NCBI RefSeq assembly: GCF_003688725.1
Contig: NZ_REFP01000010.1
Location: 62,001 to 126,000, forward strand
Origin: Thermoactinomyces vulgaris
Lineage (GTDB): Bacteria; Bacillota; Bacilli; Thermoactinomycetales; Thermoactinomycetaceae
DNA: 64,000 bases
Direction: 5' to 3'
Made by a program: the position numbers and the translations under genes. Position 1 is the first letter of the stretch. The number at the start of each line of letters is the position of its first letter. Shown one piece after another: positions 11,201-18,927 of this stretch. The notes under the pieces are model-generated. The model saw only the letters and a list, made by a program, of their open reading frames with translations, searched no databases and was not told the origin of the DNA.

Positions 11201-12543
11201 TTCATCTTGACTGCTGCCAGTTCGATAATGACATCGTGAACGGCGGACAACCCGGTGGTCTCCACGTCGAAGACGACATATGTACCCTCGAGCAAATCCA
11301 TCTCAGCTTCATTCATCACAATGGGAATGCCATCGTCAACGATATTGGCTTCCACTCCGTAAATCACTTTGATGCCATGTTCGCCGGCCGCTTTGTATGC
11401 TTCCGGATAGGCTTGCGCAACGGCATGGTCGGTAATCGCCACGGCGGGATGACCCCATTCCGCCGCTCTTTGAATCATTTTCCCCGCACTGGCAATCCCG
11501 TCCATCGCCGACATGGAAGTGTGCAAATGAAGCTCAACCCGTTTTTCTGCCGCCGTATCCCGGCGCGCAAACGAATCGGGTTCGGTTTCTTCCAAGCTGT
11601 TCACCATCACGACCAGTTCGCGGGAAAACGTGTCATATTGAACACTTCCGCGCACTTTTAACCAATCACCGTCACGGATCATGGCCAAAACGGCGGCTTG
11701 CTCCTTGTCACGGGCAAACACTTTGCACGAAATGGAATCAGTAAAGTCGGTCAAATTGAAGGTTAACAACTTCCGACCGCTTTTTAACTCTTTCAACTCG
11801 CTTTTAAACACTTTGCCTTTGATGACCACATTCCGCTCTTCTTCGACAATGTCTTTGATTTTCACCGGTTCTCCCTTGATGCTGTAGCCCAATTTTTTGC
11901 TTACAACCGGTTCCTCCGGATGCCCGCTCTTTTCTTTCTGTTTCTTGGCCCGCTCTTTTTGTTCGGCCAACGCTTTTTGCATCAAGGTCTTTTCCTCTTG
12001 GATTTTCTGCTCGCGGAATTGTTCGGCGGCCTGCTCCGGTTCGGTTTCTTTTGCTGATAAAATGACGGGGAGTTTGGTTCCGGTGATGCGTTCGTAATAC
12101 TTCATGATGTAGCGGTCTGTTTCCCGTTGTTTGGCCATTTTCAAAACAGCCGGGTTGGGGAAGATGACAACGATCCGGTCCCCTTCCACCTGCCATTCAG
12201 CCTGTCCGAACCAAGTGGCGGCGGCGGGTGTGACCTGTTCTTGCAAACATTTTTGGATAAAATATTTATATTTTTGCAAAACGATTTCATGTTGCAAGCG
12301 GTCGTAGGTAAAGTACATATTCACCCGGACCCACGGCTGAAAATGTTTTTTCACGCGCATCTGAAAATCCTGCCATAACTCCGCATTCATCGGCTCCACC
12401 AAATGAAGGTGAATATTCCATGTTCTGTCTTGGAGACGGACTTGCACCTCTTTAATCACACCATCCCGAAAGGCATGATTCAGCCATTCTTCCGGCAATT
12501 CGGCTTCATGGAACAGGTTAACCAGTGCTTGCCTCCCCTTCAT
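8230..12543 (-). CDS. polC: DNA polymerase III alpha subunit, PolC type
   Basis: The Gram-positive replicative DNA polymerase with built-in proofreading exonuclease. From the ATG at 12543 (GGAGG 9 nt upstream) the product is 1437 residues, the same length as B. subtilis PolC. Order: N-terminal domain, OB fold (~230-330), PHP domain (VELHLHTSMSAMDG), DEDD exonuclease inserted in the PHP (VVFDVETTGLS), then the polymerase core with its zinc module (CKKC...CPRCG) and catalytic PDIDLNFDGEYQ, and the C-terminal helix-hairpin-helix region. A longer start upstream lacks an SD. The usual neighbours (proS, rimP, nusA) are absent: it is flanked by a convergent DJ-1 gene and a divergent aldehyde dehydrogenase. 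Confidence 0.97.
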   Translation of the reverse strand: MKGRQALVNLFHEAELPEEWLNHAFRDGVIKEVQVRLQDRTWNIHLHLVEPMNAELWQDFQMRVKKHFQPWVRVNMYFTYDRLQHEIVLQKYKYFIQKCLQEQVTPAAATWFGQAEWQVEGDRIVVIFPNPAVLKMAKQRETDRYIMKYYERITGTKLPVILSAKETEPEQAAEQFREQKIQEEKTLMQKALAEQKERAKKQKEKSGHPEEPVVSKKLGYSIKGEPVKIKDIVEEERNVVIKGKVFKSELKELKSGRKLLTFNLTDFTDSISCKVFARDKEQAAVLAMIRDGDWLKVRGSVQYDTFSRELVVMVNSLEETEPDSFARRDTAAEKRVELHLHTSMSAMDGIASAGKMIQRAAEWGHPAVAITDHAVAQAYPEAYKAAGEHGIKVIYGVEANIVDDGIPIVMNEAEMDLLEGTYVVFDVETTGLSAVHDVIIELAAVKMKDGKIIDKFSSFANPHRPLSKHIVELTHITDDMLKDAPEVDDVVADFLEFIEGTVLVAHNARFDMGFLQEAVKRIGKEPVKNPVLDTLELARMLFPEMRNHRLNTLSDKLGIKLEQHHRAIYDAEATGHVMWKMLQIAVEKKKITHLHMLNENRGERDLKRVRPFHAILLVQNQEGMKNLYKLISMSHLKYFYRVPRIPRSELVKHRNGLLVGSGCERGELYEAALNKSPSEVEEIARFYDYLEIQPVEYNMHLVEKGLVENEERLRQANQLIVEIGEKLGKPVVATSNAHYLDEQDAIFREIIAANQTGAKPQGPLPKAHFRTTDEMLREFQYLGEKKCKEVVVDHPRAIAEQIEVVKPFPDETYTPHLEGAEEELKRICYQTAHEWYGEELPEIVKNRLERELNSIIKHGFSVLYMISQKIVSKSLEDGYLVGSRGSVGSSVVACLSYISEVNPLPPHYRCKKCKYSEFITDGSYESGFDLPDKKCPRCGEDLWKDGHDIPFETFLGFEGDKAPDIDLNFDGEYQLRSHQYTEELFGKEYIYRAGSINTVKEKTAFGYVKKYAEQHNLNLRRAEIERLAQGCVGVKRSTGQHPGGLMVVPQEREVYDFTPIQHPADDTKSGVITTHFDYKAISGKILKLDLLGHTGPTIQRLLHKLTGVDPTKVPLGDPKVIELFRSTKSIGVRPEDINGIEHGTLGIPEFGTYFARGILQDAKPSCFSELVRVSGLSHGTDVWQGNVQDLINDGVCTISEAICCRDDIMLYLIRMGLPSKAAFKIMEKVRKGKGVTEEEEALMKEHGVPDWYIECCRKIKYMFPRAHAAAYVTAAVRIGWFKVYHPEAFYAALFSTRVNEFDIELVLKGYDAVKRKLNEINEMGFQASAKDKAMAATLELVMEMYARGIEFAPVDLYQSDAVKFWLDDQKRLIPPFASISGVGESAAQNIVQAREQGEFLSIEDLQKRARLSSTVIEVLERLGCLKGLPESNQLALF

Positions 12544-12766
12544 TGCTAAAGACCTCCAAATACTTGGTTTCTCTTCCCATACCACATCGGAATGATTCGA
12601 GTCATTTACTTATTGTATCGAACATATACAAAGAGAGAAAGAGGCGATTTTTGTAAGGCCGTTTTAAAAGGATAAAACCCTGCGGTCAGGCAGGAATCAA
12701 ACCATCTTTCAAGAAATTTATATATGGAACATTTATATTTTTCGAAAAAATAAGGAGGATGAGGCC

Positions 12767-14299
12767 ATGAGCGTCAAACTTTCCGGTTACAAAGCCCCCA
12801 ACACGGAAGGCAGCCTGCTTCACTTTAAACCCCGTTATGAAAACTTTATCGGCGGCGAGTGGGTTCCTCCGGTAAACGGCGAGTATTTTGACAATCCGTC
12901 ACCGGTCGACGGCAAGGTGTTTACCAAAGTTCCGCGTTCACAAAAAGAAGATATCGAACTGGCTTTGGACAAAGCGCACCAAGCCAAGGAAAAATGGGCC
13001 AACACCCCGCCTGCCAAGCGAAGTAAAATCCTCCTTGAAATTGCCGACCGGATTGAAGCCAACAAAGAAAAACTGGCACTTTCGGAAACATGGGACAACG
13101 GAAAACCCATCCGCGAGGCACTGGCGGCAGACATCCCGCTTGCCGTTGACCATTTCCGGTATTTCGCCGGTGTCATCCGCGGAGAAGAAGGCAGCGTTTC
13201 CGAAATTGACGCCAAAACGCTTTCGGTTCACATCAAGGAACCGATCGGTGTGGTCGGACAAATCATCCCCTGGAACTTCCCCTTGTTGATGGCCGCATGG
13301 AAACTGGCACCGGCACTGGCGGCAGGAAACTGTGTCGTACTGAAACCTGCTGAACAAACGCCTGTCACCGTCCTGTTATTTGCCGAGATCATTCAAGATT
13401 TGCTTCCACCCGGTGTCCTCAATATTGTAAACGGTTTCGGCCCCGAGGCCGGCCAGGCGCTCGCCACCTCTCCGCGGATCGGAAAAATCGCTTTCACCGG
13501 TGAAACCACCACGGGCCGGTTGATTATGCAATATGCTTCTGAAAACATCATTCCGGTCACGCTGGAGTTAGGCGGAAAATCTCCCAATATTTTTACGGAA
13601 AGCGTCATGCGGCAAGATGATAGCTTCCTGGAAAAAGCCATCGAAGGATTTACCATGTTCGCGTTAAACCAGGGGGAAGTCTGTACCTGTCCGTCCCGTG
13701 CACTGATTCAGGAATCGATCTATGAAGAATTCATGGAACGGGCCCTCGAACGGGTGAGCAAAATCAAACTGGGGGATCCCCTGCATCCGGAAACGATGAT
13801 GGGGGCGCAAGCTTCTTCGGATCAATTCCAAAAAATCCTAAGCTATCTCGAATTGGGGCGTGAAGAGGGAGCGCAATGCCTGACCGGCGGAAAACCGTAT
13901 GACAATCCGAAATATCCGGACGGCTTTTATATTGAGCCGACCGTCTTTGTCGGAAACAACAAAATGCGCATTTTCCAAGAAGAGATTTTCGGACCGGTTG
14001 TCTCCGTCACAACATTTAAAGATGAACAGGAACTGTTGGAAATCGCCAATGACACGCTCTATGGCTTGGGAGCCGGATTGTGGACCCGAGACGTTCATCA
14101 AGCTTACCAGATCGCCCGGAAAATTGAAGCCGGCCGCGTGTGGGTGAACTGTTACCATGTCTACCCTGCACATGCTGCCTTTGGCGGATACAAACAATCC
14201 GGGATCGGGCGGGAAACCCACAAAATGATGCTGGAACACTACCAGCAAACCAAAAACATGCTGATTTCCTACGATCAAAACCCCACCGGATTGTTTTAA
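12767..14299 (+). CDS. NAD(P)-dependent aldehyde dehydrogenase
   Basis: A 510-residue cytoplasmic enzyme of the ALDH superfamily oxidising an aldehyde to the acid. The catalytic residues are visible: Glu ~267 in [11 protein letters not shown] and Cys ~306 in [11 protein letters not shown]; the cofactor loop is FTGETTTGR and the oxyanion asparagine is in PWNFP. The pair of cysteines (C306, C308) and linkage to DUF779 resemble the acetaldehyde/chloroacetaldehyde dehydrogenase group (ExaC/AldB-like). The ATG at 12767 follows AAGGAGGATGAGGCC. It forms a two-gene unit with the DUF779 gene 11 bp downstream. Substrate is not determined from sequence. Confidence 0.92.
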   Translation: MSVKLSGYKAPNTEGSLLHFKPRYENFIGGEWVPPVNGEYFDNPSPVDGKVFTKVPRSQKEDIELALDKAHQAKEKWANTPPAKRSKILLEIADRIEANKEKLALSETWDNGKPIREALAADIPLAVDHFRYFAGVIRGEEGSVSEIDAKTLSVHIKEPIGVVGQIIPWNFPLLMAAWKLAPALAAGNCVVLKPAEQTPVTVLLFAEIIQDLLPPGVLNIVNGFGPEAGQALATSPRIGKIAFTGETTTGRLIMQYASENIIPVTLELGGKSPNIFTESVMRQDDSFLEKAIEGFTMFALNQGEVCTCPSRALIQESIYEEFMERALERVSKIKLGDPLHPETMMGAQASSDQFQKILSYLELGREEGAQCLTGGKPYDNPKYPDGFYIEPTVFVGNNKMRIFQEEIFGPVVSVTTFKDEQELLEIANDTLYGLGAGLWTRDVHQAYQIARKIEAGRVWVNCYHVYPAHAAFGGYKQSGIGRETHKMMLEHYQQTKNMLISYDQNPTGLF

Positions 14300-14310
14300 G
14301 GTGAACACGG

Positions 14311-14676
14311 ATGAAAAAAGTGGAGCGGGTGTCTGTGACCGAAGAAGCAGCCAAAGTGATTGAGGCTTTGCGAAAAGAACATGGCGATTTAATGTTTCAC
14401 CAAAGCGGTGGTTGTTGTGACGGATCTTCTCCAATGTGTTTCAAAGCGGGAACATTCCGGGTCGGAGCCAACGATATTTACCTCGGGGATGTGGCCGGTT
14501 GCCCTTTTTATATGTCACGGGCCCAATATGAATACTGGAAACACACCCACCTGACCATCGATGTCACCAAAGGCCGCGGAGCGTCTTTCTCCTTGGAAAT
14601 CCCGCTCGGGATCCGGTTTATCATTCGTTCCCGTTTGTTTACCGAAGAAGAGCAAAAACAATTGGGATTCCTTTAA
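14311..14676 (+). CDS. DUF779 domain protein
   Basis: A 121-residue protein of the DUF779 family, which is regularly encoded next to aldehyde dehydrogenases and has no established biochemical role. Conserved cysteines are visible in HQSGGCCDGSSPMC and DVAGCPFYMS, which could bind metal or protect a thiol. It starts at an ATG 11 bp after the ALDH stop, in the mRNA of that gene, and ends before a strong terminator. A chaperone, electron-transfer or regulatory role for the dehydrogenase is plausible but unproven. Confidence 0.88.
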   Translation: MKKVERVSVTEEAAKVIEALRKEHGDLMFHQSGGCCDGSSPMCFKAGTFRVGANDIYLGDVAGCPFYMSRAQYEYWKHTHLTIDVTKGRGASFSLEIPLGIRFIIRSRLFTEEEQKQLGFL

Positions 14677-14679
14677 ACG

Positions 14680-14708
14680 AAAACCCCCTGCCCATGCAGG
14701 GGGTTCAC
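14680..14708. terminator. terminator between DUF779 gene and CAP-domain gene
   Basis: AACCCCCTGC (14682-14691) and GCAGGGGGTT (14696-14705). T-run quality is moderate on both strands; it lies between converging genes and probably serves both. Confidence 0.7.
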
Positions 14709-14717
14709 TTCGCCTCT

Positions 14718-15278
14718 TTATTTTTGAATAAACAATTGTGTCCAATAAGTGCCGTAATCTCCACCTTGAACATAACCGATTCCAATATGGGTAAAATCAG
14801 GATTCAAGATATTGGCCCGGTGTCCTTCACTGTTCATCCAGCCGTCCATCACTTCTTCCGCCGTTTTTTGTCCCGCCGCAATATTTTCTCCGGCCGCTTT
14901 AAAATCAATGCCTTGTTGTTTCATCATTTCAAAAGGAGAACCATAAGTCGGGGATTGATGGTCAAAATAGTGATGATCCCTCATGTCCTTGGATTTCATG
15001 TCCGCTGCTCCGGAAACCGCGGCATCCAGTTGCAACGGGTTCAAGCCGTGCTTCTCCCGTTCCTGATTCACCAAGGCCAAAACCTCTTTTTCAATGGGAA
15101 GGATCTCTGCATCTTGATCATCGGTTGCCGCCGCAGAAGACGGTTGCGTTTCACTTACTGCCTCCTGTTGTTGCGGTGTCACCTTTGGATCGGCTTGATT
15201 TTGGATTTCCAAAAACCCCAAACCGGAAACAGTGGACAACAGTGCCGTCAATCCGGCAAGAATCAATTGAAAACTCAT
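14718..15278 (-). CDS. secreted CAP-domain (YkwD/SCP-like) protein
   Basis: A 186-residue exported protein: hydrophobic N-terminal signal or anchor (residues ~3-22), a Gln/Ser/Asp-rich linker (~28-60), then a CAP domain (~62-186) with typical elements VLALVNQEREKHGL, HHYFDHQSP, GENIA and HRANILNP...IGIGY. Bacterial YkwD-like CAP proteins are secreted in sporulating bacilli; function is unknown. The ATG has AAAGGGG upstream. It is monocistronic and converges with the DUF779 gene. Linker composition suggests the CAP domain is displayed outside the membrane. Confidence 0.87.
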   Translation of the reverse strand: MSFQLILAGLTALLSTVSGLGFLEIQNQADPKVTPQQQEAVSETQPSSAAATDDQDAEILPIEKEVLALVNQEREKHGLNPLQLDAAVSGAADMKSKDMRDHHYFDHQSPTYGSPFEMMKQQGIDFKAAGENIAAGQKTAEEVMDGWMNSEGHRANILNPDFTHIGIGYVQGGDYGTYWTQLFIQK

Positions 15279-15361
15279 GCTACATCCCCTTTCCCTTCAA
15301 CTTGCTTCACAGTCTAACATAAATCCGAAGCAATAAAATTGTAGAATATTGGAAAGGAGTT

Positions 15362-15937
15362 TCATTTCCGTTTTATCAATGCATCAAACCGGTGCGAACT
15401 CAATTCTTGTTCAGGAGTGATCAGCATGTTCAGGCTGATGGGGTATTCCCGGTCCTGATGTTCCACTTGCACGGCAATGTGGGCATCTTGCACTTTCCAC
15501 AATGCCATCCGGATGCTGACATACTGGTCACGCGGAAATTGCGGATCCCAAAATTCCCCATAAAAAAAAGGAGCTCCCCAATTGGTTGACAAAAAGCGCA
15601 CAACAACGTCCAAACTCCTCAACATTTCCATGGTTAATTCGTTCATCCGGTCTTCACTTTGATCCTTCAGGATCTCATCCATTTCCCGGTATGTATCAAT
15701 ATCCAGCCATACAGATTGAATGCGCCCTTCCTTTTTTTCCAAAAGAATACGGGGATATCCGTCCAAATGATTGCAAAAACACACACCTTCTTCCTTTTCC
15801 CACATCATGCGATAATCCAAGAGTTCGGCAAGTACTGAAAATGAATGAACCATTTGCTCCTTATCCCAATCAAATTGAATACTTGGCAAATAGGAAGCAA
15901 TCATTTGTAACTGGCGATGATGTTGTTCATTTAACAT
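15362..15937 (-). CDS. hypothetical protein
   Basis: I do not recognise this 191-residue soluble protein. It is acidic, rich in Met, Trp and Glu, with no signal peptide or membrane segment. A helical middle (MNELTMEMLRSLDVVVRF) is followed by a more beta-like C-terminal half with aromatic residues (FFYGEFWDPQFP). The SD at the ATG (15937) is weak (GGGTGAAG about 9 nt upstream). Codon use and length support a real gene. It lies alone, 80 bp upstream of the CAP gene on the same strand, and might share its transcript. Confidence 0.65.
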   Translation of the reverse strand: MLNEQHHRQLQMIASYLPSIQFDWDKEQMVHSFSVLAELLDYRMMWEKEEGVCFCNHLDGYPRILLEKKEGRIQSVWLDIDTYREMDEILKDQSEDRMNELTMEMLRSLDVVVRFLSTNWGAPFFYGEFWDPQFPRDQYVSIRMALWKVQDAHIAVQVEHQDREYPISLNMLITPEQELSSHRFDALIKRK

Positions 15938-16446
15938 GATCCGGCTTCACCCTGTTTTCTAGTGTTCAAAAATCAAGAACCTATATATTTTAATTCAAAA
16001 ACAATCATACAAAGATTATAATTATTTTTATATTAATTGATCAAGTATGGATCTACTACCTTTCTTTTCTTCAAACAAAGGTGATTTCAACCGGATCCAT
16101 ACCAGCCCGCCTGACGGGGAAAAACGCAATCATCCCGGGCGCCGGGACACACAAGGGAGGGATGGGAAAGAAACGGGAAACCAACAGGAGCGGATAAAAA
16201 CCACAAGCAAATGCGAAACATTCAAATATTGAGATATTAAAAAGAAAAAATGGCAGATAAAATATCGGAGATTTGTTCTTCCTGATCATTTGAAACCTGT
16301 TTTTTCCGTTTCCGGCTTCAGTCGCCAGGCACCCCCGGTCAAAATTTTCGAATGTTTGCGGATACGATGGAGCGGCAGGATTTTCCGGCCGTACGACGTA
16401 TAAAAAAAGCAGGTCTTTGATTTGTCACCCGTGGAGGTGGTACAAC
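15938..16446. other. intergenic region of 509 bp
   Basis: No credible gene. The first 120 bp are very AT-rich. A GC-rich block (16105-16140) can fold with GCCCG at 16105-16109 pairing CGGGC at 16136-16140, and a further GC-rich patch lies around 16310-16390. I recognise no riboswitch class in it. The promoter for the gene at 16447 must lie here, but none stands out. Confidence 0.45.
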
Positions 16447-16764
16447 ATGTCACGTCAATTTACCATCAAAGGATGGTTATATGAACATATCACTTTGACG
16501 TGGAAAGAAGGAGAATTATTCAGCGACTGCCCCGAAGTCTTGGAAGTGATTCAAAAAAGAATTGAGGAACTGGAAGAGTTAAAAGCGTTTATCTTCTGTC
16601 CCGACACAAAACGTTTTTTTACCGAAAACTATCTGGAAAAGCCTTACTCCGCCTATTTGGTGTTAAAACATGTATTGGAGGAAGTTTATGAACTTCCGGA
16701 CAAAGAAGAGGTCCTGCGGTTGGAAGACCAATCTTCTTCATCCACTCCTCTTCTCAGTTCATAA
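16447..16764 (+). CDS. hypothetical protein
   Basis: A 105-residue soluble protein I do not recognise. It is strongly acidic and probably mostly helical (VLEVIQKRIEELEELKAF), with a basic, aromatic N-terminus and a serine-rich tail. The ATG at 16447 follows GGAGGTGGTACAAC, an excellent SD, which makes the gene credible. It is isolated behind a long intergenic region and followed by a terminator. Confidence 0.68.
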   Translation: MSRQFTIKGWLYEHITLTWKEGELFSDCPEVLEVIQKRIEELEELKAFIFCPDTKRFFTENYLEKPYSAYLVLKHVLEEVYELPDKEEVLRLEDQSSSSTPLLSS

Positions 16765-16767
16765 CAT

Positions 16768-16801
16768 GAAAGATGCCCCGCTGTTCACGGGGCATCTTTC
16801 A
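16768..16801 (+). terminator. terminator of the 16447 gene
   Basis: GAAAGATGCCCCG (16768-16780) pairs perfectly with CGGGGCATCTTTC (16788-16800). Confidence 0.85.
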
Positions 16802-16816
16802 TTACCGGTCAAACCA

Positions 16817-16853
16817 CGCAAAAAGCTCCGCTTGTTCAAGCGGAGCTTTTTTA
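16817..16853. terminator. terminator downstream of tRNA-Leu (bidirectional)
   Basis: AAAAGCTCCGCTTG (16821-16834) and CAAGCGGAGCTTTT (16837-16850) form a long stem. On the minus strand it ends in a U-run about 20 nt past the tRNA 3' end; on plus it also has a T-run and backs up the preceding terminator. Confidence 0.85.
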
Positions 16854-16871
16854 ACGGGCCGATTCACACTT

Positions 16872-16961
16872 TGGTGCTGAGGGTCGGACTCGAACCGACA
16901 CGGTGGTACACCCACCGCAGGATTTTAAGTCCTGTGCGTCTGCCAATTCCGCCACTTCGGC
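16872..16961 (-). tRNA. tRNA-Leu (anticodon TAA)
   Basis: Reading the minus strand from 16961: acceptor GCCGAAG, T8, D arm GGCGGAATTGGCAGACGC, anticodon arm CAGGA-CTTAAAA-TCCTG (anticodon TAA), a long variable arm GGTGG...CCACC typical of class II tRNAs, T arm GTCGG-TTCGAGT-CCGAC, then CCTCAGC-A-CCA. CCA is encoded. Odd: with GCCGAAG against CCTCAGC the acceptor stem has two A-C mismatches (positions 3-70 and 6-67), the rest pairing normally. It is a single isolated tRNA gene with its own terminator. It decodes UUA/UUG. Confidence 0.95.
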
Positions 16962-17078
16962 TTGAGATGAAAATTCATTATCGAATCGACAAAAAATATC
17001 ATATCAGCAACAAGAATAAATGTCAACGATTTTTTTAAAACAGGTAAAAACAAAGAACCGGTTAAAAACCAGTCATCA

Positions 17079-17321
17079 TCAGCTTTTATGGGAGCTTTTC
17101 ATCTTGAAAAAAACTTTTTCCAATTTTTTGCGTGCCAAAGCAAGTTCATGAAGGACGGCTTCTTCCGTCATCCACTCAGATAATGTCCCGGACCATCCGC
17201 AGGACGGACACACCATTTTCTCTTCGAGCGGCTCCGAATGTAATGTTTTAAACTGTTCCCGGCACTCCCGACATTGCAAACGATGGCTGACTGGCAACGG
17301 ATCCGGTAAATAGTCCCTCAT
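17079..17321 (-). CDS. small zinc-ribbon protein
   Basis: An 80-residue protein with two CxxC pairs about 26 residues apart (LQCRECREQF and VCPSCGWSG), a treble-clef or zinc-ribbon arrangement, followed by a charged helical C-terminus (ALARKKLEKVFFKMK). The ATG at 17321 follows AAGGAG with 7 nt spacing; a longer reading upstream lacks an SD. Function unknown: nucleic-acid or protein binding is the usual guess for such modules. It is monocistronic downstream of nothing obvious on its strand except the region before tRNA-Leu. Confidence 0.7.
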   Translation of the reverse strand: MRDYLPDPLPVSHRLQCRECREQFKTLHSEPLEEKMVCPSCGWSGTLSEWMTEEAVLHELALARKKLEKVFFKMKSSHKS

Positions 17322-17439
17322 AAAAAAACTCCTTAATGAAACGTTTTTTGGAGACAATAAATGAAGTGCGTTTTTCATTTTTCATATTAATCCTTCGAAA
17401 AACACTCAGGCTTTTCCTGCAACAATTTGCCAAGAATCA

Positions 17440-17469
17440 TTTAAAAATCGTCTCTTAATGAGATATAAT
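17440..17469 (+). promoter_or_regulatory. candidate promoter of yuiD
   Basis: TTTAAA (17440-17445), 18-bp spacer, TATAAT (17464-17469), 33 bp before the chosen yuiD start. The -10 is perfect, the -35 weak. Confidence 0.5.
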
Positions 17470-17502
17470 AAAATAGTTTCACAAAGGATTCGGAAACAAC
17501 GC

Positions 17503-18033
17503 ATGGATAAAATAGAACCGACACCGAACGGAAAGGATGACCAGGCATTGATACCGGCTGAACTTATGGCCAATTTTCCTCTTTGGGCATCTCTCGCTGC
17601 CATTATCTTGGCACAACTGTTAAAAGTCCCTTGGAATTTTTTTATCACGCATCATTGGGATTGGAACTGGATGGTCAGCTCCGGGGGCATGCCCAGCTCA
17701 CACACTTCCGCTGTGACCGCGCTGGCAACCTCCCTGGGAATCACGGAAGGATGGGATTCTTCCGCCTTTGCCATTGCAACTGTCATTGGAATCATTGTGA
17801 TGTACGATGCCACCGGTGTCCGCCGACAGGCCGGCATGCATGCCCAGGCTCTCAACCAGTTGGCTGACGACTTCGCATTACTGTTGAAGGAACTCAGGAA
17901 CATCAAAGAAAAGCCGACCTCGGAAACGCGGATCCGCTTGAAAGAAATCCTGGGCCACCAACCCATCGAAGTCTTTACCGGTGCCTGGTTAGGCATATTG
18001 GTTTCTGTTGCGATGTACTTTCTCTGGTATTAA
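17503..18033 (+). CDS. yuiD: divergent PAP2 family protein (YuiD, DUF212)
   Basis: A 176-residue membrane protein related to acid phosphatase/vanadium haloperoxidase folds. Conserved blocks: GGMPSSHTSAVTALATS and YDATGVRRQAGMHAQ; three or so hydrophobic helices (~17-35, ~85-105, ~155-175). Function not established. The start is taken at the ATG at 17503, since the upstream ATG at 17458 lies before the -10 element; the SD (AAAGGA) is unusually distant (14 nt). In B. subtilis the same gene sits near yuiA-yuiB, which also lie close by here, but on the opposite strand and with two genes between. Confidence 0.85.
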   Translation: MDKIEPTPNGKDDQALIPAELMANFPLWASLAAIILAQLLKVPWNFFITHHWDWNWMVSSGGMPSSHTSAVTALATSLGITEGWDSSAFAIATVIGIIVMYDATGVRRQAGMHAQALNQLADDFALLLKELRNIKEKPTSETRIRLKEILGHQPIEVFTGAWLGILVSVAMYFLWY

Positions 18034-18108
18034 GTGAAGCGGGACATTCAAGCAATGCCCGCTTCATCATTCTGAAGAAGCGCAATGCACTCAAAGGAGG
18101 GGATCAGG

Positions 18109-18927
18109 ATGCGACTGGTTTCCATTTGTCCCAGCAATACGGAAATGCTTTATTTTCTGGGAGCGCACTCATGGCTTGTCGGAATTGATGATTACTCGGA
18201 CTGGCCCCCGACATGCCAACACCTTCCGCGCGTCGGTCCGGATCTAAATGTTGATATCGAAAAAATCAAAGCATTGAATCCGGATCTGGTGATCGCTTCC
18301 CTCAGTGTCCCGGGAATGGAGAAAAATATCGAAAGATTAAAACAAGAAAATCTCCCCTTGATGATTCTGAACCCCAAAACCCTCCGGGATATTGCACAAG
18401 ATTTGATCCGGCTCGGAGATGCTCTCGGCCTCCAAACCAAAGCGGAACAGACCGCCCGCCGGTTTACAGACCAAATCGACCGGCTCAAAGCCCGGATTCC
18501 CGGCAAGGAAACACAGCCGCGCCTGTATTGGGAGTGGTGGCCAAAACCGGTTTTCACCCCGGGCAGACGAAACTGGCTCACCGAGGTGAGTGAATTGGTC
18601 GGGGCAGTCAACATCTTCTCCGACATTGACAAAGAAAGTGTACAGACGGATTGGGAAACCGTACGGGATAAAAAGCCCGATTATGTTTTGACTGTCTGGA
18701 CCGGGGTTCCGCTGAAGCGGATAAAAAAAGAGATGATCCAATCCCGTCCGGCCTGGCAAGGAACGCCACTTTCAAAGGAGCAAAATATTTTCCTGTTGGA
18801 CGAGGGATGGTATTGCCGCCCCTCCCCCCGGATTTTGACCGGCCTTTGCCATTTGGCACACTTGTTATATCCGGAAACGTTTTCACCGCCGGATCCGGAT
18901 CACCCTTTTCCCTTACAGGAGGAGTAA
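18109..18927 (+). CDS. cobalamin-binding/BtuF-like protein without signal peptide
   Basis: A 272-residue protein of the periplasmic-binding-protein-like fold used by BtuF and siderophore receptors: RLVSICPSNTEMLYFLG at the N-terminus, NPDLVIAS in the middle, and a long linking helix. It begins directly with the first beta strand from the ATG at 18109 (AAAGGAGGGGATCAGG upstream), with no signal peptide or lipobox, so it is predicted to be cytosolic. Such cytosolic members exist in bacilli and lack a known role. No ABC permease is adjacent. Its 3' end overlaps the convergent lipid kinase gene by 15 bp. The ligand is unknown. Confidence 0.82.
   Translation: MRLVSICPSNTEMLYFLGAHSWLVGIDDYSDWPPTCQHLPRVGPDLNVDIEKIKALNPDLVIASLSVPGMEKNIERLKQENLPLMILNPKTLRDIAQDLIRLGDALGLQTKAEQTARRFTDQIDRLKARIPGKETQPRLYWEWWPKPVFTPGRRNWLTEVSELVGAVNIFSDIDKESVQTDWETVRDKKPDYVLTVWTGVPLKRIKKEMIQSRPAWQGTPLSKEQNIFLLDEGWYCRPSPRILTGLCHLAHLLYPETFSPPDPDHPFPLQEE

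Noticed and set aside
16768-16853. Short CRISPR-like repeat array
   Set aside because: The two hairpins differ in sequence and each fits a terminator; no repeat-spacer pattern exists anywhere in the window.
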